Assembly (NCBI GenBank): GCA_026014685.1
Contig: JAOZHW010000022.1
Span: 99,785 to 163,784, forward strand
Length of the DNA stretch: 64,000 nt
Reading direction: 5' to 3'
Source: Candidatus Bathyarchaeota archaeon
GTDB lineage: Archaea; Thermoproteota; Bathyarchaeia; Bathyarchaeales; Bathycorpusculaceae
Shown here: piece after piece, positions 25,879 through 35,059 of the stretch
How positions within the stretch are numbered: the first letter of the stretch is position 1
Layout: every line of letters begins with the position of its first letter
Translations under genes and position numbers: made by a program
Notes under the pieces: generated by a model
What the model saw: only the letters and a program-made list of their open reading frames with translations
What the model was told of the DNA's origin: nothing
Databases searched by the model: none

Positions 25879-26718
25879 TTATCCTCGCTCTAATGATTCA
25901 GCCATGTATATACAATTTTTTGCAGGTGCTTTGCCTAAAAACATTCTTGAAACAGAAAATGCTTCCCTAAATCCAAACCCCCGAAAAGCCTCAAGCAACT
26001 CTACTTCGGTTTTGGGGAGTACGGCAAAGACGTCTCGCCCAGTCATTTCTGATAACGCTGCTTTAATCAGCGGTAATGCGATGTCGTATCTGGATGGGGC
26101 ACAAATTAAGGGCCCAAGCCACGCCATTGACTCATAAATCGTTGCTGCAACATATCCTACAACGCCGTGGTTTTTGGATATGTAGAAGCTTGCGTTGCTT
26201 TCTGTGCAAATTATTGATTCGAGGAGTTTGTGTCTGTTTCCGCCGAAGTATTCACTATCAAAACTTATGATTTCGAGAAGTTGTTGTGCTCCAATTTTTG
26301 GCAACATATCTGCCTTGATGGCTTGGAGAGCTTTTGCTTCTAAAACTGCGAAGTCTTTGTCTACTTTAAACCCTAACTTCTCGTAGAAACCCGCTAAGTG
26401 CCTGTAAGCATACAATCCAACTGTTTCCACACCTTTTGCATACAACTGTTTGATTGCGTGAGTTACCAGCGCGGTACCTGCGCCTCTGTTGCGGTAGGAT
26501 TCTTCTACGATAAGGTTGCCAAACCAGCCTATTTTGCCGTAACTGATGCAGGTTGCAATGCCTGCTTGTTTTGTGTCGTCAAGCAAAAGGAGGCAGCTGT
26601 CTGGTTCCAGTGAAGCCATAAATTCGAAGTCCTCGATTGCCATGTTCCAATTCATGGTGTTAGCTAAGTCTACTGCAAAAGGGTAGTCTGCTTCGGGCAG
26701 CGTTTTTACGGCAAACAT
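25879..26718 (-). CDS. GNAT-family N-acetyltransferase (two-domain)
   Basis: About 279 residues. The first GNAT domain has GNLIVEESYRNRGAGTALV (the acetyl-CoA loop R-x-x-G-x-G/A) and AGFYEKLGF. The C-terminal half (about 150-279) looks like a second, degenerate GNAT domain without a clear CoA loop. ATG 26718 (MFAVKTLPEAD) is chosen over a TTG nine codons upstream because homology-like sequence starts there. Substrate unknown. It is the first gene of a tight three-gene operon. Confidence 0.7.
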   Translation of the reverse strand: MFAVKTLPEADYPFAVDLANTMNWNMAIEDFEFMASLEPDSCLLLLDDTKQAGIATCISYGKIGWFGNLIVEESYRNRGAGTALVTHAIKQLYAKGVETVGLYAYRHLAGFYEKLGFKVDKDFAVLEAKALQAIKADMLPKIGAQQLLEIISFDSEYFGGNRHKLLESIICTESNASFYISKNHGVVGYVAATIYESMAWLGPLICAPSRYDIALPLIKAALSEMTGRDVFAVLPKTEVELLEAFRGFGFREAFSVSRMFLGKAPAKNCIYMAESLERG

Positions 26719-26771
26719 CAAAGTAAAGTGTAGGCAGGGTATCAATTAAGGATGCTGACTGGGGGGAAAAC

Positions 26772-27293
26772 TCATTTGTTGCTGGCTGAGAGCGCAGCGG
26801 AGAGAGCCTCGGAGCTTTTTTGGACCTCTTTGGTGATGCTGGAGAGTAGTTTGATTCGGTTTTCCAGCTTCTTTTTCTGTTGAGCAGTCAAGTTCTTGAA
26901 TTTGGGCACTATATCCCCTACTACCGCCATCATGAGTTCTCGGCAGTTTTCTTGGCTTAAATCTTTAAGTTCCACATGGCCATCGGGATACTGCAAAACC
27001 AGATGCCCAGTTGGGTCAAGATGTGCCTGTGTTACGTCGCTAAATTGTGGTGGAAGTGCTAACTGGCTAACCGCGATGGAGGGTGTTAGAGGCTGCATTA
27101 ATTTTAACAGGGAGGAAAAAAATTGGCTGACTAAAATTTTTTCTTCTGAACTTAACTCGCTTATTTGACCAATATCATCTGCAGTGCCTTTCAATGAGTC
27201 GACGAGTTCTTGGAGTGAGGGCTGCTTTTTCTTTTCAGTGGTTGTTGCAGTTACTGCTACTGGTTCTTGCTTAGCCGCGACTTCTTGAGTCAA
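26772..27293 (-). CDS. Hypothetical protein downstream of chemotaxis operon
   Basis: A 173-residue soluble protein: a Lys/Gln-rich N-terminus (about 1-25), a helical stretch (about 26-70), a small beta segment (LDPTGHLVLQYPDGHVELKD, about 92-111) and a long helical tail (about 115-173) with coiled-coil character. TTG start. It lies 130 bases after the MCP gene on the same strand. No known family is recognised; a link to chemotaxis is only positional. Confidence 0.5.
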   Translation of the reverse strand: MTQEVAAKQEPVAVTATTTEKKKQPSLQELVDSLKGTADDIGQISELSSEEKILVSQFFSSLLKLMQPLTPSIAVSQLALPPQFSDVTQAHLDPTGHLVLQYPDGHVELKDLSQENCRELMMAVVGDIVPKFKNLTAQQKKKLENRIKLLSSITKEVQKSSEALSAALSASNK

Positions 27294-27425
27294 TATTGAT
27301 CAAACCATTGATAGTTTAGCCGCAAAGAAAAGGCTTGTACGTCACTTTAATTACACACAGTGGTCGTTAAAATGCGGGTGTAAAGGTTTTTTTTAAAAAA
27401 TTAGTTGAATAAAAAGGGTAACTGG

Positions 27426-28910
27426 CTAGTTGCCAGTGCTTGCCAGAAATTCAGCAAGTTTCTTCTTTCTGTACTCGATGACTTCGTTGAGTTCATTTTT
27501 CAGTTTTTCAGAAACTTCTGCCATGGCTGTGACTTCGCTGACCACTGTGGTTATGTTGCTGCCAACGGTTTCTGTTTGGTTGAGAATTTCGTTTGCTGAT
27601 TCCTCAATTTTTGCTGCGACCTGCTCTACGCCTTCAGCAAGGGTTGCCATCTCTTTTGCTTCAACAACTACGTTTTTAGTTACTTCTTCGACTTGCTCTG
27701 CGGTAGTTGAAACGTCTCTGGCGATGCTTGCCATTTGTTGTGCTGCTGCGGTTTGCTCTTCTACAGCAGAGGATGCCTCTTCAGATGCAGAGGAACTTTC
27801 CTCAGCGATACTTGCAACTTCCTCAATGGTCTTAACTACTGTGTTTAATGCATCTAGGCCGCGTTCGACACCGTTGGTTAGGTTGCTGACTTTATTTGTC
27901 ATTTCACCCATAATTTTGGAGATACCCTCTGATTCTTTGATAGCGCCTAAGACGACGTTTGCACCTTCTGCAGCACCGACCTGTGATTGCTGAGTGATGT
28001 TACTTGTTTGGGCACCTGCTTCTTTGATGCCTTTGACTAGGTTGATTGCTGAGCCTGCGGCTTCTTTGGATTGGCCAGCTAAGCCTTTAACTGCGTCGGC
28101 TACGACGGCGAATCCGCGGCCAGCTTCACCAGCACGAGCAGCCTCAATAGCCGCGTTAAGCGCCAACATGTTGGTTTGACCCGCAATATCAGAAACCGAA
28201 TTAGCCATCTGACCCACCTGCTCAACAGAACTAACCATAGAAGTAACAGCTTCGGAAACGCGAGCGATGTTACTCTTAATGTTTTCAATTGCAACGAGGC
28301 CTTTTTGTCCCTTTTCGTTGGCTTCCTTGGCCTTTTTGAGGGCTTCTTCAGTGACTGCTGTTGCGTCTCTTGCAATCATGCCTGCTTCGTCCATGACTTT
28401 CTTTAGGGATTCGCTGCTTCTAGCTGCGTCTTGCGAGAGTTCGGCAAGTTTTTGGGCGCCTGTAGAGACCTGCTGTGATGCAGTGCTAACCTGCTGCATG
28501 CCGATGGCCATCTGATTAGAAACATTAGCTGCTTCTTTGCCCATCTGTACAACTTTGGCGGTGGATTTAGATGCGCCTTCTGCGCTGCTTGCAACTTTTC
28601 CTGCAACTTGGCAGACTTTTTTGGCGCTCTCAGTTGCTTTGCCCACTACTTCTGTTGCTCCGGTTGCTAATTGTGCTACTTTGGTTGCTGCTTGCATAGT
28701 TTGATATGCTAAATCGGCGGCTTTTGCGGAGTTGCAGATGGTTTCGTCTGCGGTTGCGCTAATTTTTTCTGCGCTTGCTATGGCATCTTGTAATAATTCA
28801 ATTATTTGTTTTTGGTATTCTTTGTTTTTTTCGATTAACCTTTGGTTTTCTTTCATTAACTTCTCTATTTGGTCAGAAGAACTTCGTTTTTCTTTTTGCT
28901 CGTCAGTCAC
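27426..28910 (-). CDS. Soluble methyl-accepting chemotaxis protein
   Basis: A 494-residue cytoplasmic chemoreceptor without membrane helices. It starts with a charged coiled coil (about 8-50), then a long Ala/Ser-rich helical bundle with repeated adaptation-type segments, and the conserved hairpin tip ([19 protein letters not shown] near 250) that binds CheA and CheW. It senses an intracellular cue, unknown here. GTG start at 28910 with AGGTGG upstream. It is the last gene of the che run. Its tip is almost the same, at DNA level, as the MCP at the window end. Confidence 0.9.
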   Translation of the reverse strand: MTDEQKEKRSSSDQIEKLMKENQRLIEKNKEYQKQIIELLQDAIASAEKISATADETICNSAKAADLAYQTMQAATKVAQLATGATEVVGKATESAKKVCQVAGKVASSAEGASKSTAKVVQMGKEAANVSNQMAIGMQQVSTASQQVSTGAQKLAELSQDAARSSESLKKVMDEAGMIARDATAVTEEALKKAKEANEKGQKGLVAIENIKSNIARVSEAVTSMVSSVEQVGQMANSVSDIAGQTNMLALNAAIEAARAGEAGRGFAVVADAVKGLAGQSKEAAGSAINLVKGIKEAGAQTSNITQQSQVGAAEGANVVLGAIKESEGISKIMGEMTNKVSNLTNGVERGLDALNTVVKTIEEVASIAEESSSASEEASSAVEEQTAAAQQMASIARDVSTTAEQVEEVTKNVVVEAKEMATLAEGVEQVAAKIEESANEILNQTETVGSNITTVVSEVTAMAEVSEKLKNELNEVIEYRKKKLAEFLASTGN

Positions 28911-28995
28911 GAATTACCATCCACCTAATGTTATTGTAAGCAAGTTAGTGTTTTACTTATAAGTAAATTATGAAAATTGCATACATATTAAAAAT

Positions 28996-30030
28996 CTATG
29001 CGGGAACCTGCATTAAAGAATTGCAAGCTTTAAGAATTTGACGCGGAATCTTATCCAAAGGAGCAACCACATCTACGCAGCCAGTCTGGTAGGCTACGTT
29101 TGGCATGCCGTAGACAACGCTAGTTTTTTGGTCTTGGGCGATCGTGATTCCTCCATGTTCCTTGATTGCCTTTATCCCACGCGCGCCATCCGAACCCATA
29201 CCTGTTAATACGACACCGACGTTTTTTGCACCGTAAACTTCTGCCATCGACTGCATCAAAACATCAGCTGCAGGACGGACATAATTCACAGGTGGGTCAG
29301 TAGTAAGATGAATCCTATGTTCTTTAGTTACAACCATGTGGAATCCACCGGGCGCAATTAACGCAAGTCTTGCCTGTACCCGGTCCCCTTCTTGGGCTTC
29401 TTTTACTGTAAATTTGCAGCGTTCGTTTAAGCCTTCAGCGAATAATTTTGTTACCCCTTTTGGCATGTGTTGAACTATAAGAATTGGCGGGCTATCGGCA
29501 GGTAGAGAAGTTAAAACCTTAGTAACAGCTGGTGGTCCACCAGTGGATGCCGCTATCGAAATTATGTGGTCACCTATGGAGGTGGGTGCATGTAAGTCTT
29601 CTTGAACCGTTGTTTTAGTGGATGAAAGGTTAGCGCAGGCAGCGGTTTTAACTTTAGAAAGCAATTCTTCCCGCACAGATTCCATGTTAAGCGAAATCTG
29701 GCCAGAAGGTTTAGGTACGTAATCTACTGCTCCGAACTCCAACGCCTTAAGCGTCAACAACGCTTCCCGCTGGGTCAATGCACTAATCATGACAACAGGG
29801 GTGGGGTTTGATTCCATAATTCTGCGAACAGCGGTTAACCCGTTCATTTTGGGCATTTCAATGTCCATTGTGACAACGTCAGGTTTTAGGTTGGCAACTT
29901 TTATCAGCGCCTCTTCGCCATCACGGGCTGTTCCGACCACAACGATCTGTTTGTCTGACTGTAAAAGGTCACAGAGCACCCTCTGCATTAGAAGCGAATC
30001 ATCAACGACGACGACTTTAATTTGCCCCAT
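28996..30030 (-). CDS. cheB: Chemotaxis protein-glutamate methylesterase
   Basis: A 344-residue response regulator. Receiver domain about 1-120 with DD at 10-11, phospho-acceptor Asp56 (VTMDIEMP) and Lys in VPKPSG. C-terminal methylesterase/deamidase with catalytic Ser in AASTGGP, His in VQHMP and Asp in GMGSDGARG. It removes methyl groups from receptors and deamidates Gln, giving adaptation. It lies 19 bases after cheW. No cheR partner is present in the window. Confidence 0.95.
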   Translation of the reverse strand: MGQIKVVVVDDSLLMQRVLCDLLQSDKQIVVVGTARDGEEALIKVANLKPDVVTMDIEMPKMNGLTAVRRIMESNPTPVVMISALTQREALLTLKALEFGAVDYVPKPSGQISLNMESVREELLSKVKTAACANLSSTKTTVQEDLHAPTSIGDHIISIAASTGGPPAVTKVLTSLPADSPPILIVQHMPKGVTKLFAEGLNERCKFTVKEAQEGDRVQARLALIAPGGFHMVVTKEHRIHLTTDPPVNYVRPAADVLMQSMAEVYGAKNVGVVLTGMGSDGARGIKAIKEHGGITIAQDQKTSVVYGMPNVAYQTGCVDVVAPLDKIPRQILKACNSLMQVPA

Positions 30031-30049
30031 CAGAGTTCACAGACACGAT

Positions 30050-30571
30050 TTAGGCGGTTTGTTGTTTTTCAGTTTTTATCTGGAAACCTTTTTGGTCTTC
30101 ACCCATCGATAAGCCATCTTTTGTTGCTACACGAATTAGGTCAAGCAGTATGATGAGGTCTTTGTCATGTTTTGCAACACCGAGCACGGCCTCAGATTTA
30201 TCAACGATTAAGCTGTCAGTGTTGGAGTCTATGTCAGTTTTTGGTAGAGTTAAAACCTCCATTACTGAGTCAACCATTATGCCAACGGGGTGTTTGTCTT
30301 GTACGATGATCATTATGTTTGTGTTATCGTTTTTGGAATCTGTCATGCCGAAGCGTTTTCGCAAATCTATTACAGGGATTACTTCTCCGCGAAGGTTGGT
30401 TACTCCTCTGACGTATGGTGGTGCATATGGAACTGGAGTTACGCCTTCAAAGTTTTTGACTTCACGCACTTGGCTTACGTTGACGCCGTATAGGACGTTG
30501 TCAAGAGAGAAGGTTAACATTTGGATTTCGTCACGTGCATTGTTTCTACTGTTAAACGCCAAATCACTCAC
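30050..30571 (-). CDS. cheW: Chemotaxis adaptor CheW
   Basis: A 173-residue CheW. Two SH3-like barrels with NFEGVTPVPYAPPYVRGVTNLRGEVIPVIDLR around 38-69, the canonical receptor/CheA contact region. A short Gln-rich tail extends it beyond 150. GTG start at 30571; TTG at 30562, spaced from GGTGAG, is an alternative. It links MCPs to CheA. Confidence 0.93.
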   Translation of the reverse strand: MSDLAFNSRNNARDEIQMLTFSLDNVLYGVNVSQVREVKNFEGVTPVPYAPPYVRGVTNLRGEVIPVIDLRKRFGMTDSKNDNTNIMIIVQDKHPVGIMVDSVMEVLTLPKTDIDSNTDSLIVDKSEAVLGVAKHDKDLIILLDLIRVATKDGLSMGEDQKGFQIKTEKQQTA

Positions 30572-30668
30572 CTAAACAGGTATGCCTATCGCTTAAGTGG
30601 TTATAAGCCCTTATGAAAACAAAGTATAGATTGAGAATATATGTAAAAAAAATGGTAAAAATTAAAAC

Positions 30669-31013
30669 TTAGACGATGTAGCCTTTACTGGTGCAGGCAG
30701 GTAACTGGTTTTTGAGCCATTCCTCGCTCATCAGGCAATATTTTGCTGATGTACCTTCGATCTGTAAAACCATGATTAAATCCAGTTTGTCAAGCCTAGC
30801 ATACTCCATCAATATATCGTACGTGTTTTGGTTTATCTCTATGTCCAAGTCTTCTTGAGCGTTATCACTTGCCCTTTTAGCGTGAAAAATAGCTTTAAGT
30901 TTATCTGCGCCCTCTTTCATGGCTACGTTAACGCTGTTTACATAGTAGATTTTGTCGTTGTAGCTTAAGATGACGTTTCGGGCGTTTTCTGATTTGACTT
31001 CGTTATGCTCCAT
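30669..31013 (-). CDS. Small hypothetical protein inside che operon
   Basis: About 114 residues from ATG 31013 (MEHNEVKSENARN), preceded by AGGGAG at about nine bases; the longer frame to 31109 has no homology-like sequence. The fold looks alpha/beta, soluble, with no membrane part. It is not CheY, CheC, CheD or CheF as far as I can see: there is no receiver Asp triad. Its place between cheA and cheW suggests an archaeal chemotaxis accessory protein. Confidence 0.55.
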   Translation of the reverse strand: MEHNEVKSENARNVILSYNDKIYYVNSVNVAMKEGADKLKAIFHAKRASDNAQEDLDIEINQNTYDILMEYARLDKLDLIMVLQIEGTSAKYCLMSEEWLKNQLPACTSKGYIV

Positions 31014-31136
31014 TTCTCCCATCTCCCTGGATACTACTTTGTAGAAAGCAAGCAATAAAGGTAATCTTCCGATACTGGAATATGTCCAAAAACGAGCAGA
31101 AGCAAACAAAAACCAAAAAATCAGAAAAGAAAGGGA

Positions 31137-33197
31137 TTAAGCGTTTCTGTTACGCTTAACGAATTGGCTAACATCCAACACGAGGACCACTTGCCCATCG
31201 CCTAAGATTGTTGCGCCACTGATGCCCTTGATACCTGACAAAGCATCGCTTAGCGATTTCACCAGTATATCCTGTTGACGAAGCACTGAATCCACTGCAA
31301 GCGCCATTTTGCTGTTTTCGTCACCCAAATATATGATTAACACCTCAAGTTCTTCTTCGTCAGATTCAGGCAGGTTGAGCAGTCTGTGAAGATGCACCAT
31401 CGGAATTACACGATCACGCACGACTATGGCTTCCGTTTTGCCTAGTTTCTGTACTTCAGATTTTTTAACCCGAACGATTTCTGAAACTTGGCTTGTGGGT
31501 ATAGCGAAGGTTTCTTTAGTATCTGTCACCAAAATCGCTTGAATGATTGCCAGCGTAATGGGCAGTTTAATTGTGGTTCGTGTTCCTTTCCCAACTTGGC
31601 TGTCCACATGTACGGTGCCGCCTAAGGCTTGGATTTTTGTTTTTACCACATCCATGCCTACGCCTCTGCCGCTTGTTTCAGTTATCTCTTTGGCAGTTGA
31701 GAACCCAGGCAAGAAAATCAGGTTTATGAGTTGCTCCCTGCTCATCTTGTCTAGTTCCGCTTGTGTTGCGACGCCTTTTTTGGCGGCTGAAATCTTGATC
31801 TTTTCGGGGTCGATGCCTGCGCCGTCGTCGTAGACTTCTATGATGACTTGGTTGCCGTTTCGCAGTGCAGAAAGCACGATTTGACCTGTTTCGTTTTTGT
31901 TGTTTGCTTGTCTTTCCTCTGGCAACTCAATGCCGTGGTCAACACTGTTCCTAAGCAAGTGAATGAGTGGTTCGCCGATTTCGTCGAGGACTGAGCGGTC
32001 AACCTCAATCTCTCGGCCTTCCATGATCAAATCTATTTTCTTTTTCTCCTTAAGAGAGAGGTCACGTACTAATCGGGGGAACCTGTCGAAGACTTGGCTT
32101 ACTGGGACCATGCGAACTTGCATAACGAGGTCTTGGAGGTCAGCGGTTAAGCGGTCGATGTTTTCGGTGATTCGCTTTAATCCGTCGCTGTGGTGGTTGT
32201 CTGCGGTTACCTGAAGAAGAGCAATTTTGTTAATAACTAATTCGCCAACCAGGTTCATCAGTTTGTCGAGTTGATCGAATTTTACCCGGACCGTTTGAGC
32301 TGTTTGGGTGTCAACGGCTACCTTAGTAACAGCCTTGTTTTCGACGGTAACGTTGTAGTTATTTTCAGGCTTCAAAGTGGCCTGCACCTGCGCCTGAGTG
32401 GACATTGCATTAAGGGTTGCAGCTTTATCGGGGCAGAATGCAACAGAGACTTCTTCGACTTCAAGCACCTGTTTTGCACAGTTCTCTATGGTTTTTTCGT
32501 CAAATTTACTTGTAACCATCAGCTTAAAGCCATCACTTAACTTCTGCTCGTCTAGGTCATTTTTTTCTGGAACAGATTTAACGACTTTGGCGACTTCGTT
32601 GATTTTGTCAAGAACCATACCGGCGCGTATGGTTTTGAATCCGCAGTCAGAGGTAAACTTGAGGTTAACTGTATAGCATTTTTCTTCCTGATTAGGTGCA
32701 GGTTGAGCGGGTTCTTGTTTGATTTCTGCTTTTTCTTGCTGTTTGTTTTCTGTCTGAGGGGTGGGTTGTGGTGTTTGGGGTTTTTGAGGTGGGGGTTGAT
32801 TTGAAATGCCGCTTAATTCAGACTTCATTGAATGTAGTTTGGCTTTGTAATCTTCATAGTTTATTTCGCCTTCGACGTGGTTTTGGATGTTGTCAAGACG
32901 TTGTGTGAGTGCATCGACGCATTCTAAGAGCAAACTGATTAGGTTGGAGGAGGGTTTGCTTCCTTTTCTCATGTCGTCGAATATGTCTTCCATGGCGTGG
33001 GTGAGTTCTTGAAAATCCTTAAAGCCCATCATGCCCGAGGAGCCCTTGAGTGTGTGGGCTGAGCGGAAGAGCATGTTAACGACCTCTTGATTTTCAGGTT
33101 CCTTTTCTAGAATTAGCATTGACTTTGTGATTGTGTCTATGTGCTCTTTGGCTTCTTCAATGAATAGTTCTCTGTATTGGTCGTTATCGAAAGACAT
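31137..33197 (-). CDS. cheA: Chemotaxis histidine kinase CheA
   Basis: About 686 residues. P1 Hpt domain with phospho-His48/49 in RSAHTLKGSSG; a Pro/Gln-rich linker (about 135-165); a P2-like regulator-binding domain (about 170-260); P3 dimerisation (about 305-370); P4 HATPase with N box HLLRNSVDHGIE, G1 DDGAGIDPEKI and G2 GRGVGMDVV; and P5 CheW-like domain to the end. It autophosphorylates and passes phosphate to CheY/CheB. Second ATG (33197) chosen for spacing from AAGGTGA. First gene of the operon. Confidence 0.95.
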   Translation of the reverse strand: MSFDNDQYRELFIEEAKEHIDTITKSMLILEKEPENQEVVNMLFRSAHTLKGSSGMMGFKDFQELTHAMEDIFDDMRKGSKPSSNLISLLLECVDALTQRLDNIQNHVEGEINYEDYKAKLHSMKSELSGISNQPPPQKPQTPQPTPQTENKQQEKAEIKQEPAQPAPNQEEKCYTVNLKFTSDCGFKTIRAGMVLDKINEVAKVVKSVPEKNDLDEQKLSDGFKLMVTSKFDEKTIENCAKQVLEVEEVSVAFCPDKAATLNAMSTQAQVQATLKPENNYNVTVENKAVTKVAVDTQTAQTVRVKFDQLDKLMNLVGELVINKIALLQVTADNHHSDGLKRITENIDRLTADLQDLVMQVRMVPVSQVFDRFPRLVRDLSLKEKKKIDLIMEGREIEVDRSVLDEIGEPLIHLLRNSVDHGIELPEERQANNKNETGQIVLSALRNGNQVIIEVYDDGAGIDPEKIKISAAKKGVATQAELDKMSREQLINLIFLPGFSTAKEITETSGRGVGMDVVKTKIQALGGTVHVDSQVGKGTRTTIKLPITLAIIQAILVTDTKETFAIPTSQVSEIVRVKKSEVQKLGKTEAIVVRDRVIPMVHLHRLLNLPESDEEELEVLIIYLGDENSKMALAVDSVLRQQDILVKSLSDALSGIKGISGATILGDGQVVLVLDVSQFVKRNRNA

Positions 33198-33311
33198 CAT
33201 TTCACCTTAAATGAACAGTGACCCTAGTAGTTTAGAGTAAAATAGCCGTGGAATTGGTAATTTGTTAGAGTGCGTCTCTGCTGCGACACCCACAATGGCA
33301 GTACAGTAAAT

Positions 33312-34223
33312 TTATTTTTGAACGATTTTTATTTGGTAGAGGTTAGGCCAGTTTTTGCCCGTTATGTAGAGGCGGTCGTTTTGTTGGTCGTATGCTATTC
33401 CGTTTAAAACAGAATTTAAGTCGCTGGATTGGTGTATTCCTGATAGGTCTATCCAGCTTTTTACTTGCCCAGTTTGGGGATTGAATATGGCGATTTTTTG
33501 TTCCAGAAAAATGTTGGCGTATACGTCGCCGTTTACGTATTCAAGTTCGTTTAGGTAGTTTACTGGTTTGTTGCCGTCTTTAACGGTGATTTGTCCTGTT
33601 ATGGCGTAAGTGGTGGGGTCCATGAAATAGAGGGTGGATGACCCGTCGCTCATGATTAGTTTTGTGCCGTCGTAGGTTAATCCCCATCCCTCTGTGTTAT
33701 AGCTAAAGTTCCCGACTAAACTGAACGTTTCTTTATCATAGACAAACCCAGTGTGCTCAAGCCAAGTCAACTGAATCAACGAATTATTTACTAACGCTAA
33801 GCCTTCACCGAAGAACGCGTTGGACAGTTTAAACTCTTGCAAGACGTTGCCACTTGAAATATCAACACGACGCAAGTAAGAATTTCCGTAGCCGCCAGTG
33901 CTTTCATACAAGACACCCTGATGGAAAACTAATCCTTGTGTAAAGGCGTTGGTATCATGCGGGTAAGTGTTGATAATTTGGTATGTGTATGTTGGGGCCA
34001 CTCCGGTGGGTGTTGTTGTGGGCGTCGCTGAGGGGTTTGGAGAAGTTGAAGTAGAGGGAAAAGGGGTAGCAGTTTGAATTGGCGACGGCGTTGGAGTGGA
34101 TGTGGCATGGGGTGTGGGGGTTGGTTCGGTTTGCGATAGATGACTACCAAGAAAAATGCCTGATGCACCTACCACAACCACAGTTAAAACTACAATTATG
34201 GCGGTAATTTGCAGTTTTTTCAT
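33312..34223 (-). CDS. Secreted glutaminyl-peptide cyclotransferase-like protein
   Basis: A 303-residue protein. A membrane anchor or signal helix (about 6-28), a Thr/Pro/Ser-rich linker (about 31-75), then a beta-propeller of the plant/bacterial-type glutamine cyclotransferase family (TYTYQIINTYPHDTNAFTQG near 78; TEGWGLTYDG; LNELEYVNGDVYANIF near 223). Such enzymes cyclise N-terminal Gln to pyroglutamate on exported proteins. The linker suggests extracellular display. Monocistronic, minus strand. Confidence 0.8.
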   Translation of the reverse strand: MKKLQITAIIVVLTVVVVGASGIFLGSHLSQTEPTPTPHATSTPTPSPIQTATPFPSTSTSPNPSATPTTTPTGVAPTYTYQIINTYPHDTNAFTQGLVFHQGVLYESTGGYGNSYLRRVDISSGNVLQEFKLSNAFFGEGLALVNNSLIQLTWLEHTGFVYDKETFSLVGNFSYNTEGWGLTYDGTKLIMSDGSSTLYFMDPTTYAITGQITVKDGNKPVNYLNELEYVNGDVYANIFLEQKIAIFNPQTGQVKSWIDLSGIHQSSDLNSVLNGIAYDQQNDRLYITGKNWPNLYQIKIVQK

Positions 34224-34353
34224 CTTAAACCTAACAATACCACTGCGTGTTTATATCTTCGATGTTGAAGTCGAAAAACCTTCTGAGCGAAACACTTAAG
34301 TGTTCAGAGAATCTAACATGTGTCTCAGACTACAAAATAGGTGTTGAAATCAA

Positions 34354-34902
34354 TTGGCTGTAGAAGGTTTTTTCGAAAACAAAAAGGAACCAGTAGAAGC
34401 CAAAGTCGGCGACTTAACCCCACAATCTAAGGCTGTTAACGTCACGGCAAAGGTAGTATCCAAAACTGAAATACGTGAAATCCCAATGGGCAGAGACGGC
34501 TCACCCCACAAAGTCAGCGATGCACTCATCGGCGACGAAACAGGTGTAGTCTACCTAACATTATGGGATGACAACATCGAGAAGGTAAACGACGGAGACA
34601 CCGTACGTGTTGAAAACGGATATGTAACCCTCTTCAAAGGCAACATACGCCTAAACATCGGCAAATACGGAAAACTTGAACCCGCACAAGCCCCGCTTGC
34701 AGCAGAAGTAAATACAGAAAACAACGTTTCAAGCAAAACCTACGAGCAAGAACGCAGACCATTCAGAGGCGGAAGAGGCGGCGGACGCGGATTCGGCGGT
34801 GGCGGCTACGGCGGTAGAGACCGACGTGGTGGCGGCGGCTTCGGTGGCGGTCGCGATAGAGGCGATCGTCGCGGTGGCGGCGGTTACAGGCCAAGATACT
34901 AA
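34354..34902 (+). CDS. OB-fold single-stranded nucleic-acid-binding protein with RGG tail
   Basis: A 182-residue protein. Residues 15-108 form one OB fold (VGDLTPQSKAVNVTAKVVSKTE, then DALIGDETGVVYLTLWDDN), as in archaeal single-OB SSB/RPA proteins. An acidic/Ser spacer follows, then a Gly/Arg tail (about 135-182) with RGG and GGYGG repeats ending RPRY. RGG tails bind RNA or ssDNA and can drive condensation. TTG start at 34354 with GGTGTTGA upstream. A role in ssDNA protection is likely; RNA binding is possible. Confidence 0.8.
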   Translation: MAVEGFFENKKEPVEAKVGDLTPQSKAVNVTAKVVSKTEIREIPMGRDGSPHKVSDALIGDETGVVYLTLWDDNIEKVNDGDTVRVENGYVTLFKGNIRLNIGKYGKLEPAQAPLAAEVNTENNVSSKTYEQERRPFRGGRGGGRGFGGGGYGGRDRRGGGGFGGGRDRGDRRGGGGYRPRY

Positions 34903-35059
34903 ACTTTCAATGGTTTAGAAAAAGAATTTTTTCTTTTTTTGTTTATTTTTACACATTTGTGTTTTAGGCTATTTTGCGTATAGATATCCATAAATGATGC
35001 TGCTTCTCGGAAACGCTTAAAACCCTCCGCGGAGTAGCCGTCAATAGGAGAATACTACT

